DNA of 64,000 bases from Altererythrobacter sp. (GTDB taxonomy: Bacteria; Pseudomonadota; Alphaproteobacteria; Sphingomonadales; Sphingomonadaceae). A program made the translations under genes and the position numbers. The notes below the pieces were generated by a model, which was not told where the DNA came from, searched no databases, and saw only the letters and a program-made list of their open reading frames with translations. Below, one piece after another: positions 1 through 7,329 of this stretch (position 1 is its first letter; each line of letters starts with the position of its first letter). The DNA lies in the NCBI GenBank assembly GCA_017308255.1, contig JAFKFN010000003.1:1-64000 (forward strand). Direction: 5' to 3'.

Positions 1-36
1 CCGCTCTGCTGGGGCCTTGGCGGGCGATTTTACATT

Positions 37-93
37 GGAGGATCTGGGCTTCATCTTCGTTCCTTCGTCACTACGACGAAGCCCAGATCCTCC
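37..93. repeat. Long perfect inverted repeat (16-bp arms) near the left edge
   Basis: The arms GGAGGATCTGGGCTTC (37-52) and its exact reverse complement (78-93) flank a 25-nt centre that contains a second, competing inverted pair (TTCGTC at 64-69, GACGAA at 75-80). It lies in non-coding DNA upstream of the acid phosphatase. The right arm is followed by TTAAATC, not a clear T-run, so it could be a dispersed palindromic (REP-like) element or the terminator of a gene left of the window. I see no other feature between base 1 and the phosphatase start. Confidence 0.6.
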
Positions 94-268
94 TTAAATC
101 ACAACCTCAAATCTGTGCCATTGGTGCTGACGGCGGACAAGGTGGTCCTGACCGCAGCCGATTAAGGCCTTTGATCAAAAGCTAGCGCCTGTCGCCACGC
201 ATTCGATACCCAGATTGGCTGAACGACCGCTCTAAAGGATGGACAGACCGAAAACGGGAAGGACAGCG

Positions 269-1072
269 ATGCGAGCGAAGTTGGTGCTAGCGGTCATGCT
301 GGTCGTGAGCGGCGTAGCTTATGCGCAGGAACGGCCTCTCGGTTATCTTCAACCGGGTGAGTTCGATGTTTCGGCCATTCTCGGCCCGGCACCGGTGGAA
401 GGCGATCCGCGTTACGACGCGGACCGGAGGATTTTCCTCGAAACGCGCAAACTGGCCGGCAGCCCGCGCTATGAACTGGCGACGACCGATGCAAAAGGCT
501 CGCCAGCCGATATGCTCAAGGCATTCAGTTGCGCGGCCGGCGTGGAACTGACGCCGGAGAATTCCCCGAAGCTGGCCGCCGTGGCGAGACGTGCGATCAT
601 GGATACCGCCATGCAGGCTGGACGAGCCAAGGAGTTCTACAAGCGCGAACGGCCCTATGTGATCGATCCGGGCGAACCGCTGTGCCAGGCCCCAGAGGAA
701 CTGCTCGACCGGAATACCGGCAGGGCGAGTTACGATTACCCGTCGGGCCACAGCACCGTCGGCTGGACCTGGGCAACGGTGATCGCCGGCGCGGCCCCCG
801 ACCGGGCGCAGCATGCGCTGGAGCGCGGGCGCGCCTATGCCGAGAGCCGGATGGTTTGCGGAATGCACAACGCCAGCGCCGTCCAAGCCGGTATTCTGAC
901 TGCCGCTGCGACGATGGCGGCGGTGCAGAACAAGCCCGAGTATCAGGCCGACCTCGCCCTCGCGCGTCAGGAACTGACTGAACTGCGCAGCAGCGGCCAC
1001 GCGCCGACCTCATGCGAAGTTGAGCAGCAATTGCTGATGCAGCGCATTCTGCCGGGCGGATTGGAACGCTAG
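269..1072 (+). CDS. Class A (PAP2-type) acid phosphatase, exported
   Basis: This 267-residue protein has an N-terminal signal peptide ending near VAYAQ, so it should act in the periplasm as a non-specific phosphomonoesterase. Two of the three PAP2 motifs are intact: KX6RP (KEFYKRERP, around residue 120) and PSGH (about residue 158). In the third motif, SRX5HX3D, the segment reads SRMVCGMHNASA, so the nucleophile His (about residue 200) is present but the partner Asp is Ala. The start at 269 is chosen over the ATG at 239 because GGAAGGA sits just upstream and the protein then begins directly with the signal peptide. It is convergent with the next TBDR. The family is clear; activity is uncertain because of the changed triad residue. 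Confidence 0.9.
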   Translation: MRAKLVLAVMLVVSGVAYAQERPLGYLQPGEFDVSAILGPAPVEGDPRYDADRRIFLETRKLAGSPRYELATTDAKGSPADMLKAFSCAAGVELTPENSPKLAAVARRAIMDTAMQAGRAKEFYKRERPYVIDPGEPLCQAPEELLDRNTGRASYDYPSGHSTVGWTWATVIAGAAPDRAQHALERGRAYAESRMVCGMHNASAVQAGILTAAATMAAVQNKPEYQADLALARQELTELRSSGHAPTSCEVEQQLLMQRILPGGLER

Positions 1073-1096
1073 GTAAACTCAGGGTTTGGAGGGGCC

Positions 1097-1133
1097 GACG
1101 CTTCGGACAGCCACCATGGCTCCCCGAAGCGTC
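1097..1133. terminator. Hairpin between convergent genes
   Basis: Arms GACGCTTCGG (1097-1106) and CCGAAGCGTC (1124-1133) are perfectly complementary, and the loop holds a smaller AGCC/GGCT pair. It lies between the ends of the phosphatase (plus) and the TBDR (minus), a position that suits a bidirectional terminator. No clear T-run follows on either side, so intrinsic termination is not certain. Confidence 0.55.
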
Positions 1134-1142
1134 CCGCCCGCA

Positions 1143-4100
1143 TCAGAAGCGCAGGCGCGCGCCCAGGTAGTATGACCGGCCTATGGTGTCATAGACGCCA
1201 AGCGTGGAGCCGCGGGCGGCATTGGTGGCCGTGGCGCCGAAGATTTCCGGATCGGCATCGAACAGGTTATCGATGCCGCCCCGCAGCTCCAGCACATCGT
1301 TCAGCTCGTAACGGCCGAACAGGTCGAACTCGGTGTGCGAATCCGCCCCGCCCGTGCCGGCGGCGGCGAACTGCGATGCCTTGATCGAAGGCAGGTAGCG
1401 GCCACGGATGCCCAAGCTGCCCCTGTCACCCAGATAGCTGAGCGTGCCGAACAGCTTGTAATCGAACGCCATGTTATCGACCGTGCCCTTCAACTCCACA
1501 TAAGGCGCGCCTTCGAACGCGGCTTCCTTGAAGCCGAGCAGGAAGTTGGCCGATCCGTTGAAGTTGATCGCCCCGGGGATGCCGATGCCGAGATCCTCGA
1601 AATCGGTCGTCCAGTTGACGGTCACGTCGATGCCGGAGGTCTTCGTGCCGCCCTTGTTGATGAACGGAGCATCGTAAGTCCGATCCGTGCCGCTGCCCAC
1701 CCCACCGCGCACGCCGGCGAAATCGAACGGGAAGCGGTTGATGAGATTGCAGAACTGATTGCCTTCGAGCAGCTCGGCGCCCGAATAGGTTCCTGGCGCG
1801 GAGGACATGCGCGGGTTGTATTCGGGGCTGAGGCACTGGGTATAGACCTCCACCCCGCTCGGCGCGGCGATCGTCCCTTTCAGGTCGATCATATAGTAAT
1901 CGACCGTGAAGGTGAGCCGATTGGCCAGCGGATGATCGAAGGGCGAATTGATCACCGCGCCCGCTGTGATCGTGTGCGCCTTCTCCGATTCCAGCGCGGT
2001 GTTGCCCTGGGTCAGCGCGATCGAGAACGGAAACGGCAGGTTGTAACCCAGGGTGGAGCGGTGATTGCTCAGCCGCGTCGGGTCGAAGCCGTTCTTGTTG
2101 GGATAATCGGCCGGATCCTGGGCCACGGCCGTGGGATCTTCCGCCAGCGTCACATAATCGAAGCCGCCGTCGCGCACGATCAGTTGCTCGCAGGCGACCT
2201 GCAGGTTGATCAGGTTGGGATTGCCGGGCACGTTGCCGTAAGCCGGCGTCATTCCACTGATGTTGACGCAGGGATCGGCGGACATGCCCAGCCCACCGGC
2301 GATGGGCGCGAACAGCTCGTAGATGTTCGGCGCCCGGTTGGCGATCTGATAGCCGCCACGCAGGCGCAGCCAGTCGGTCACCCGCCAGTCGGCCAGCGCC
2401 TTGAAGGTGCCGACGCTGCCCGACAGGCTGTATTTCGAATAGCGGGCGCCCAGCTCCAGCTCCAGGCTCTGGATCAGCGGCAGGTCCTTGATCACCGGCA
2501 CCAGAAGCTCGCCATAGACTTCCTTGACCGAGATGTTGCCATTGGTCGGGTTAGGCAGCGCGATCTGGTTGACGACGCCGGTGGACAGCTGCTCGCCGCT
2601 GTTGCCGGTGTCAGGCGCATAGCTGAAGTCCGACTTGCGATAAGTGGCGCCGGCCGCGAACCGCACTTCCCCGGCCCACCAGTCGAACAGCCCGCCCTGC
2701 ATCGTGCCTTCGACGATGTCCTGCTGCAGCTTGGTGACGTTGTTCAGCTCCAGCGTCGCGTAGTTCTTGCAGTCTTCCGACACGACCACGCCGTCCACAT
2801 TATCGCCCACGGGCGTGGGCACGCTGCCGTCGGCATTGAAGATCGGGATGCCGCTGGTGCAGGTCTGCGGGTTGAAAGTGGCGCCGTTGGTCCATCCCTG
2901 GCTCCATGGGCCGTTGACGGTGGTGGAGCGCGTGGTGCCGCTTGTCGTGCCGGAAATCAGCGCCTTCAGGTTTTCATAGGAAACCGCGCCTTGCGGCTGG
3001 CGCGCGATGACCGAGGTGTTGCCGTGAGAGCCATAGATCTCCCAGGTCCAGTCCTTGATGCCGACCTTGCCGCGCAGGCCGGCGGTAAGCTGATAGATAT
3101 CGCTGGTGGTCTCGGTATAGAGCCGGCCGAGGAAATTGAGCCCCCGGCTCATCGTCCAGGGTTGGGCCGTGCCCGGCACGTCACCGACAGCGGGGCGCGA
3201 ATTCAGCAGGTCCGCCAGTTGCCGGCTCACCGGATGGAAGTTGTTCTGGTTCGCGCCAAAGGTGGCCGAATCCGGATCGTCGTTGGCCTGGGTGTAAGGC
3301 ACGGTGAGCGCCCAGATATTCCCGGCAGTGCCGGCGAAGCTCTGCGCGAAGGCTTCGCTGTGGGTGAAATTGCCTTCCAGGAAGAACTGGACGTTATCGG
3401 TGATGTCGTAATGGGCCGAACCGAACAGCGAATAACGCTCCAGCGGGATCGAGCTGTAGCTTTCGGGATCGTTGAACCCGATCGAGCGCTGGGTTCCGCC
3501 GGTCGAGCTGGGATTGAGCTTGAAGCCGGCCCCGCCCGCCAGATTGTTGAGCGGGCCGGTATAAGGGGCGGCCGGATTGGCGGCGTCATTCGTCATGAAC
3601 AGCGAGCCGTCCGGATTGACGCCGTAATTCAGCCCGCCGACGACCGCGACGGTCTGCGGAAAGCCGCCCACGCCGACCACGGTGTTGGGATCGTTCCAGG
3701 CGCTGGTGTAGAAGCTGCGCTTGCGCTGGTAGGCGGCTTCGCGCTTCGACCAGGAGACGCCGAGCATGGCGTTGCCGCGCCCATCGGCGAAGTTGCCGCC
3801 GACAAGGCCGCTGATCTGGTACTGCCCGGCATCCCCGTGTTCCGACAGGCCGGCCTGGCCGTTCAGCTCCAGCCCCTCGAAATCGTCGCGCAGGATGAAG
3901 TTCACCACGCCCGCGATGGCATCCGCGCCATAGACGGCCGCCGCGCCGCCGGTGATGACCTCGACAGAGCGGATGGCCGCGGTGGGTATCGTGTTCACGT
4001 CCACCACCAGCTGGGCATTGACCGGCTGCGCGCGGCGGCCGTTGAGCAGCACCAGCGTGCGGTTCGCGCCGAGGCCGCGCAGGTCCAGCGTCGCGGCGCC

Positions 4101-4439
4101 CGGGGCCTGGTCGGCGCCGGTGAAGGCGGTGCCCGCCGTGCTCGACAAGGCGGCCGATCCGGCGGCCGTGAACTGGGGCAGGTCGTTGAGCGTTTCTTCC
4201 ACGGTCGTGCCGGAACGGTTTTCGAACGCGTCCTCGCTGACGGTGACGATCGGGCTGTTCGCCGAATAGTCCCGCCGCGCGATGCGCGATCCGGTGACCA
4301 CGATTTCCTGGGTCGTGACAGCTTCGCCGGCCGGCTCGCCCACCGGCTGGGCAGCCTGTTGCGCCATCGCGGGAACGGCGGCCAGGGCCGCGGCGCCGGC
4401 GCCAGCCATCAGGGCGCTTTTCAGGATTCCGTGCTGCAT
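1143..4439 (-). CDS. TonB-dependent outer-membrane receptor (large, 1098 aa)
   Basis: This is an outer-membrane importer energised through TonB-ExbBD. It has a signal peptide ending at AMAQQ, a TonB box (TQEIVVTGSRI, about residues 43-53), a plug domain with LDLRGLGANRTLVLLNGRR and the VYGADAIAGVVNFIL signature (around residues 115-185), then a long beta-barrel ending in an aromatic residue (LGARLRF). At 1098 residues it is longer than the usual 700-900 and resembles the large receptors sphingomonads use for organic substrates. It is the last gene of a minus-strand run that starts at 7025, 59 bp after a small exported protein, with a good GGGGAGG ribosome-binding site. The substrate cannot be read from the sequence. 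Confidence 0.93.
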   Translation of the reverse strand: MQHGILKSALMAGAGAAALAAVPAMAQQAAQPVGEPAGEAVTTQEIVVTGSRIARRDYSANSPIVTVSEDAFENRSGTTVEETLNDLPQFTAAGSAALSSTAGTAFTGADQAPGAATLDLRGLGANRTLVLLNGRRAQPVNAQLVVDVNTIPTAAIRSVEVITGGAAAVYGADAIAGVVNFILRDDFEGLELNGQAGLSEHGDAGQYQISGLVGGNFADGRGNAMLGVSWSKREAAYQRKRSFYTSAWNDPNTVVGVGGFPQTVAVVGGLNYGVNPDGSLFMTNDAANPAAPYTGPLNNLAGGAGFKLNPSSTGGTQRSIGFNDPESYSSIPLERYSLFGSAHYDITDNVQFFLEGNFTHSEAFAQSFAGTAGNIWALTVPYTQANDDPDSATFGANQNNFHPVSRQLADLLNSRPAVGDVPGTAQPWTMSRGLNFLGRLYTETTSDIYQLTAGLRGKVGIKDWTWEIYGSHGNTSVIARQPQGAVSYENLKALISGTTSGTTRSTTVNGPWSQGWTNGATFNPQTCTSGIPIFNADGSVPTPVGDNVDGVVVSEDCKNYATLELNNVTKLQQDIVEGTMQGGLFDWWAGEVRFAAGATYRKSDFSYAPDTGNSGEQLSTGVVNQIALPNPTNGNISVKEVYGELLVPVIKDLPLIQSLELELGARYSKYSLSGSVGTFKALADWRVTDWLRLRGGYQIANRAPNIYELFAPIAGGLGMSADPCVNISGMTPAYGNVPGNPNLINLQVACEQLIVRDGGFDYVTLAEDPTAVAQDPADYPNKNGFDPTRLSNHRSTLGYNLPFPFSIALTQGNTALESEKAHTITAGAVINSPFDHPLANRLTFTVDYYMIDLKGTIAAPSGVEVYTQCLSPEYNPRMSSAPGTYSGAELLEGNQFCNLINRFPFDFAGVRGGVGSGTDRTYDAPFINKGGTKTSGIDVTVNWTTDFEDLGIGIPGAINFNGSANFLLGFKEAAFEGAPYVELKGTVDNMAFDYKLFGTLSYLGDRGSLGIRGRYLPSIKASQFAAAGTGGADSHTEFDLFGRYELNDVLELRGGIDNLFDADPEIFGATATNAARGSTLGVYDTIGRSYYLGARLRF

Positions 4440-4458
4440 GTGTACCTCCCCTTGTTTT

Positions 4459-4480
4459 CAGGCGCCTTCGAGGGCGCCTG
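4459..4480 (-). other. RNA hairpin just upstream of the TBDR start
   Basis: CAGGCGCC (4459-4466) and GGCGCCTG (4473-4480) form an 8-bp stem with a 6-nt loop inside the operon, about 20 nt before the TBDR start codon. In the direction of transcription it is followed by AAAACAA, not U, so it should not terminate the operon. It may protect or delimit a 5' end and allow the receptor to be expressed at a different level from the genes before it. Confidence 0.5.
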
Positions 4481-4498
4481 TTGTTTTGACTGGCCGCG

Positions 4499-5065
4499 CT
4501 ATTGCAGGCGTTTCACGACGATCTGCCGCCCCGTATCCGTGAATTGCATCCGGTAGCCGCCGAAGCCCGAGGCGCTGATCTCGACCGGATAGGGCTGGTC
4601 CGCCCGAAGCCGCAGCGGCACGCCGCGCGCTTCGGTCTGCTGCCAGACCTGCCCGTTATCCAGGCGCAGGGTGACGAGGCCGAGGTGATCGGTCTTCACG
4701 GCTTGCGCCACGGCCCGCACCCGCTCCTTCGCGGGCTGCGCCTCGGCGGCTACGCGCCGGGCGCTCGCGACTTGTTCGGCGCCGAGTTGTTCGGGCGTTC
4801 GGGTGGCCGGCGCAATGCGCTGTTGCTGGACGGCTTGCGTCTGAGGCTGGGGCTGCGGTTCGCCACCCTGCGTGCGCTCCCGCGCCAGCGCGGCACGGCT
4901 TTCCTGCAAGGCGCCGCGCAGGCAGGCGATCTCTTCCGCCGGGGTCGGCAAGCCGGCGCAGGCATCGGCCGCCGGCTGCTGGGCGGACGCTTCGCCGGCA
5001 TAGGCGAGCCCGGCCATCGCAATCGCCGCGACAATCGGCAGGGGCCGGGGCCGCACGGCGGTCAC
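4499..5065 (-). CDS. Small exported protein of unknown function
   Basis: This 188-residue protein starts with GTG, overlapping the upstream stop as GTGA, which suggests translational coupling. It has a signal peptide ending at GEASAQQ, a short segment with two cysteines (CAGLPTPAEEIACLRG), a Gln/Pro-rich linker (about residues 65-85) and a C-terminal segment of about 70 residues (from DHLGLVTLRLDNGQVWQQT) that looks like a small beta-rich domain. I do not recognise a named family. Its place between two NTF2-like proteins and a TBDR suggests a periplasmic accessory of the same pathway; that is inference. Confidence 0.8.
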   Translation of the reverse strand: MTAVRPRPLPIVAAIAMAGLAYAGEASAQQPAADACAGLPTPAEEIACLRGALQESRAALARERTQGGEPQPQPQTQAVQQQRIAPATRTPEQLGAEQVASARRVAAEAQPAKERVRAVAQAVKTDHLGLVTLRLDNGQVWQQTEARGVPLRLRADQPYPVEISASGFGGYRMQFTDTGRQIVVKRLQ

Positions 5066-6030
5066 CAGCCCGATTCCATCTTGTAAGGCACCGTCGTCAG
5101 CACGGCTTCGATCTGGTCGATCTTCGCGTCCCTGATCTGGAACACTTCCGCGATGATGAAGGAGAACGGCTGCCGGAACGGGCTCGCCACCTCGGACGGG
5201 CCAGAGCCATTGGTGTAAGTGGCGACGGCACCGTTGTGATCGAAGAAGCCCAGGGCATAGACCAGCCCCTTCTCCTCATCCACCACCGGAAAGCGGCGGG
5301 CGCGGATGTCGGTGACGATCGTGGAAAAGCCGGTGTCGAACTGCGCCTTGCAGCCGATCCCGGCCATCGCCATGCCTTCGGGCGGCGTCGGATTGTTGGC
5401 CGTGACGGTGCCGTTCTCGATCCGCCGGCAGGTATCGGCGAACGGCACGTGCGCGGCGGATTCATCGGTATCGAGGCCGGTGAAATAGGAATCGGCGATC
5501 CGCACCATGGCGCCGCGATCCAGCCGCTTGCCCCGCGGCAGCGTGTCCTTGAACGTATCGCGCACCAGCGCCATCTGCGCCGGGCTGCCGCCCTGAATAT
5601 TGCGGACAACGATGTTCTCGATCTCGGTGATCTCGAGACCGCGCCCCATCTTCTCGTTTTCCTCGACCGCGATGCGGGTGGAGAAGAAGTTGCGGTTGTC
5701 GCCTTCCTCCAGGATGCCGAGCACCGCGATCTGGCCGCGTTCCACGTCGACGACATCGAGGCGGTAGAGCGGCCCTTGCGTGAATGTCCGCCACAAGCCG
5801 TCGCCCACGTTGAGGCGCTGGCCGTTCTCCGTGTACTTGACGCTGACGTCGAGCTTCAGGCGCGAGGGATCGTGCGCCTTCATCGCGGCGAGATAGGCGT
5901 CCATCGTCGCCGTCAGGCATTGTCGGTCGCACTTGCGGGCCTGGGCCGAAGCGCTCGACGGCAAGGCCGCCAGCCCCAACGCTGCGGCGCCCGACAGCAG
6001 GGCTTTCACCAAGAGGGCCGACGGTCGCAT
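5062..6030 (-). CDS. Exported NTF2-like protein, paralogue of its upstream neighbour
   Basis: This 322-residue protein carries a signal peptide ending at SASAQ. The mature protein starts with a cysteine pair (CDRQC) followed by an NTF2-like segment (MDAYLAAMKAHDP, then GDGLWRTFTQG). A second half of similar type contains ENGTVTAN, GLVYALGFFDH and a closing IDQIEAVLTTVPY. The same landmarks occur in the same order in the gene just upstream, so the two are tandem paralogues. The ATG at 6030 has GAGTGAGGG upstream; a GTG at 6039 overlapping the previous stop is the alternative. The NTF2-like fold is used for enzymes and for ligand-binding proteins, so the function stays open. Confidence 0.82.
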   Translation of the reverse strand: MRPSALLVKALLSGAAALGLAALPSSASAQARKCDRQCLTATMDAYLAAMKAHDPSRLKLDVSVKYTENGQRLNVGDGLWRTFTQGPLYRLDVVDVERGQIAVLGILEEGDNRNFFSTRIAVEENEKMGRGLEITEIENIVVRNIQGGSPAQMALVRDTFKDTLPRGKRLDRGAMVRIADSYFTGLDTDESAAHVPFADTCRRIENGTVTANNPTPPEGMAMAGIGCKAQFDTGFSTIVTDIRARRFPVVDEEKGLVYALGFFDHNGAVATYTNGSGPSEVASPFRQPFSFIIAEVFQIRDAKIDQIEAVLTTVPYKMESGW

Positions 6031-6035
6031 GGCCC

Positions 6036-7025
6036 TCACTCCCAGCCGGTCTTGGAGTTGTAGGGCAGCCTGACGCCGACCGCCTCGATCTCATGCACCT
6101 TGCCGTCGCCGCCGACCTTGAAGATATGCGCCGCCGGCATGTCGAACGGCTCGTACGGCATGTTCTTGGCGTTTCGTTCGGTGACGGAGCCGTCGGCGTT
6201 GGTCACCTTGTAAGGCAGGTTGTCCATCGGGTGGCGGAAGTGGGACAGCCCCATGACCAGCCCGGTGACCGGATCGGCCGCAATCATGCGCCGGTTCTCG
6301 ATCCGGTCGATATAGACGAAAGCCTGGCTGTCGAGCTGGCCCTTGCAATCGGTCGCGGTGCGTGGCTGGCCCGGCTGCCATCCCGGCGGCGGGCCGACGT
6401 TCTTGCCCGCCGTGACCATGCCGTTCTCGTGCCGCTCGCAATCCGCGGCGAAAGGCATCTTCGATCCGTCGTTGTCGTCCAGCGCGTCGTAATAACTGGC
6501 GCCCAGCCGCATCAGCTCGTCATGCGGCAGGCGCTGGCCTTCGGGGATTTGTGCCAGCAGGCCCGGGCGAACCGCTGCCAGGTTTTCCATCCGTCCCTGC
6601 GCCGGCTCGGTGACCAGATGTTCCGCCTCGGTGATCTTGCCATCCGCCAGCTTCAGGCGCAGCGCCAGCATGACCGGCTTGCCGTCGCGCTCCATCACGC
6701 CCATCCAGCCGGCCTGCTGCAGGTCGGTATCGGGAACGTAGATGGCAAAATTGGTCTTCCCGCCCGTGGCGGTCTTCCACAGCCCTTCGCCGGGCTTCAG
6801 CCGCACCGTGTTCTCGACGAAGGCGGCGTTCGGAGCGAGCGGCGCCGCCGCGGGGTCGTGAACCACGAGCGCCGCGAGATAGGCATCGGTGGCGGCGATG
6901 ATGCAATCACGGTCGCACGCCGGCGCGGCGCTCTGGTTCGCCTCGGTGGTGCCGCTGCCGCAACCGGCCAGGCTCAGCGATAGAAGCGATAGGCTCAGCG
7001 CGGCTGCAAGATCGACATGGCGCAT
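6036..7025 (-). CDS. NTF2-like lipoprotein, first gene of the TBDR operon
   Basis: This 329-residue protein has a lipoprotein signal (LSLSLAGC, Cys at about residue 22) and then CDRDC, an NTF2-like segment (TDAYLAALVVHDP ... GEGLWKTATGG), a second half with HENGMVTAGKN and GLVMGLSHFRH, and an end reading VHEIEAVGVRLPYNSKTGW. These features align along the whole length with the downstream paralogue. The start at 7025 is preferred over 7052 because GGGAGGAAACGG lies directly before it and the signal peptide then has normal length. Without an Asp at +2 after the lipid Cys (it is Gly) outer-membrane sorting is likely. Role unknown; the context suggests binding or processing of the TBDR ligand. 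Confidence 0.85.
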   Translation of the reverse strand: MRHVDLAAALSLSLLSLSLAGCGSGTTEANQSAAPACDRDCIIAATDAYLAALVVHDPAAAPLAPNAAFVENTVRLKPGEGLWKTATGGKTNFAIYVPDTDLQQAGWMGVMERDGKPVMLALRLKLADGKITEAEHLVTEPAQGRMENLAAVRPGLLAQIPEGQRLPHDELMRLGASYYDALDDNDGSKMPFAADCERHENGMVTAGKNVGPPPGWQPGQPRTATDCKGQLDSQAFVYIDRIENRRMIAADPVTGLVMGLSHFRHPMDNLPYKVTNADGSVTERNAKNMPYEPFDMPAAHIFKVGGDGKVHEIEAVGVRLPYNSKTGWE

Positions 7026-7212
7026 CCGTTTCCTCCCGGTGTTCATGATCACGGCCTCTCAGCCGTGTCGTTCTTCACCGGTGGAGACGGGCTGGGCTGA
7101 ACCGCATCACCGGGCCTCCCGGCCCTGCGCCCACCCCACACGGCTGAACGCCTGATGTTAGGCGGCGGGAAATGAAATCGGCGTGGAACGGCGGTGAACC
7201 GGCCCTAACGCG

Positions 7213-7231
7213 CACATTAAATTCACATTAA
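7213..7231. promoter_or_regulatory. Tandem CACATTAA repeat, candidate OmpR-family site
   Basis: CACATTAA occurs at 7213-7220 and again at 7224-7231, an 11-bp period that fits a dimer of an OmpR/PhoB-type winged-helix regulator binding one DNA face. It lies in the 304-bp divergent region between the NTF2-like/TBDR operon and the histidine kinase gene, so it could serve either. Assignment to the neighbouring response regulator is inference. I see nothing else distinctive in this intergenic region. Confidence 0.45.
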
Positions 7232-7329
7232 CAGGCGCATTTCTTTGGCTTCGATTTCCGGACGCGTTAGCATGGCCGCGCGTCGAAAGGCGCTGACCGG
7301 CGAAAAGCCGGCGTCGACAGGGAGAGACC

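Noticed and set aside
1335-4556. A 1073-codon open frame on the plus strand opposite the first TBDR
   Set aside because: It is a typical antisense shadow of a high-GC gene: Arg/Gly/His-rich, no recognisable domain, no ribosome-binding site. The minus-strand frame encodes a complete TBDR.
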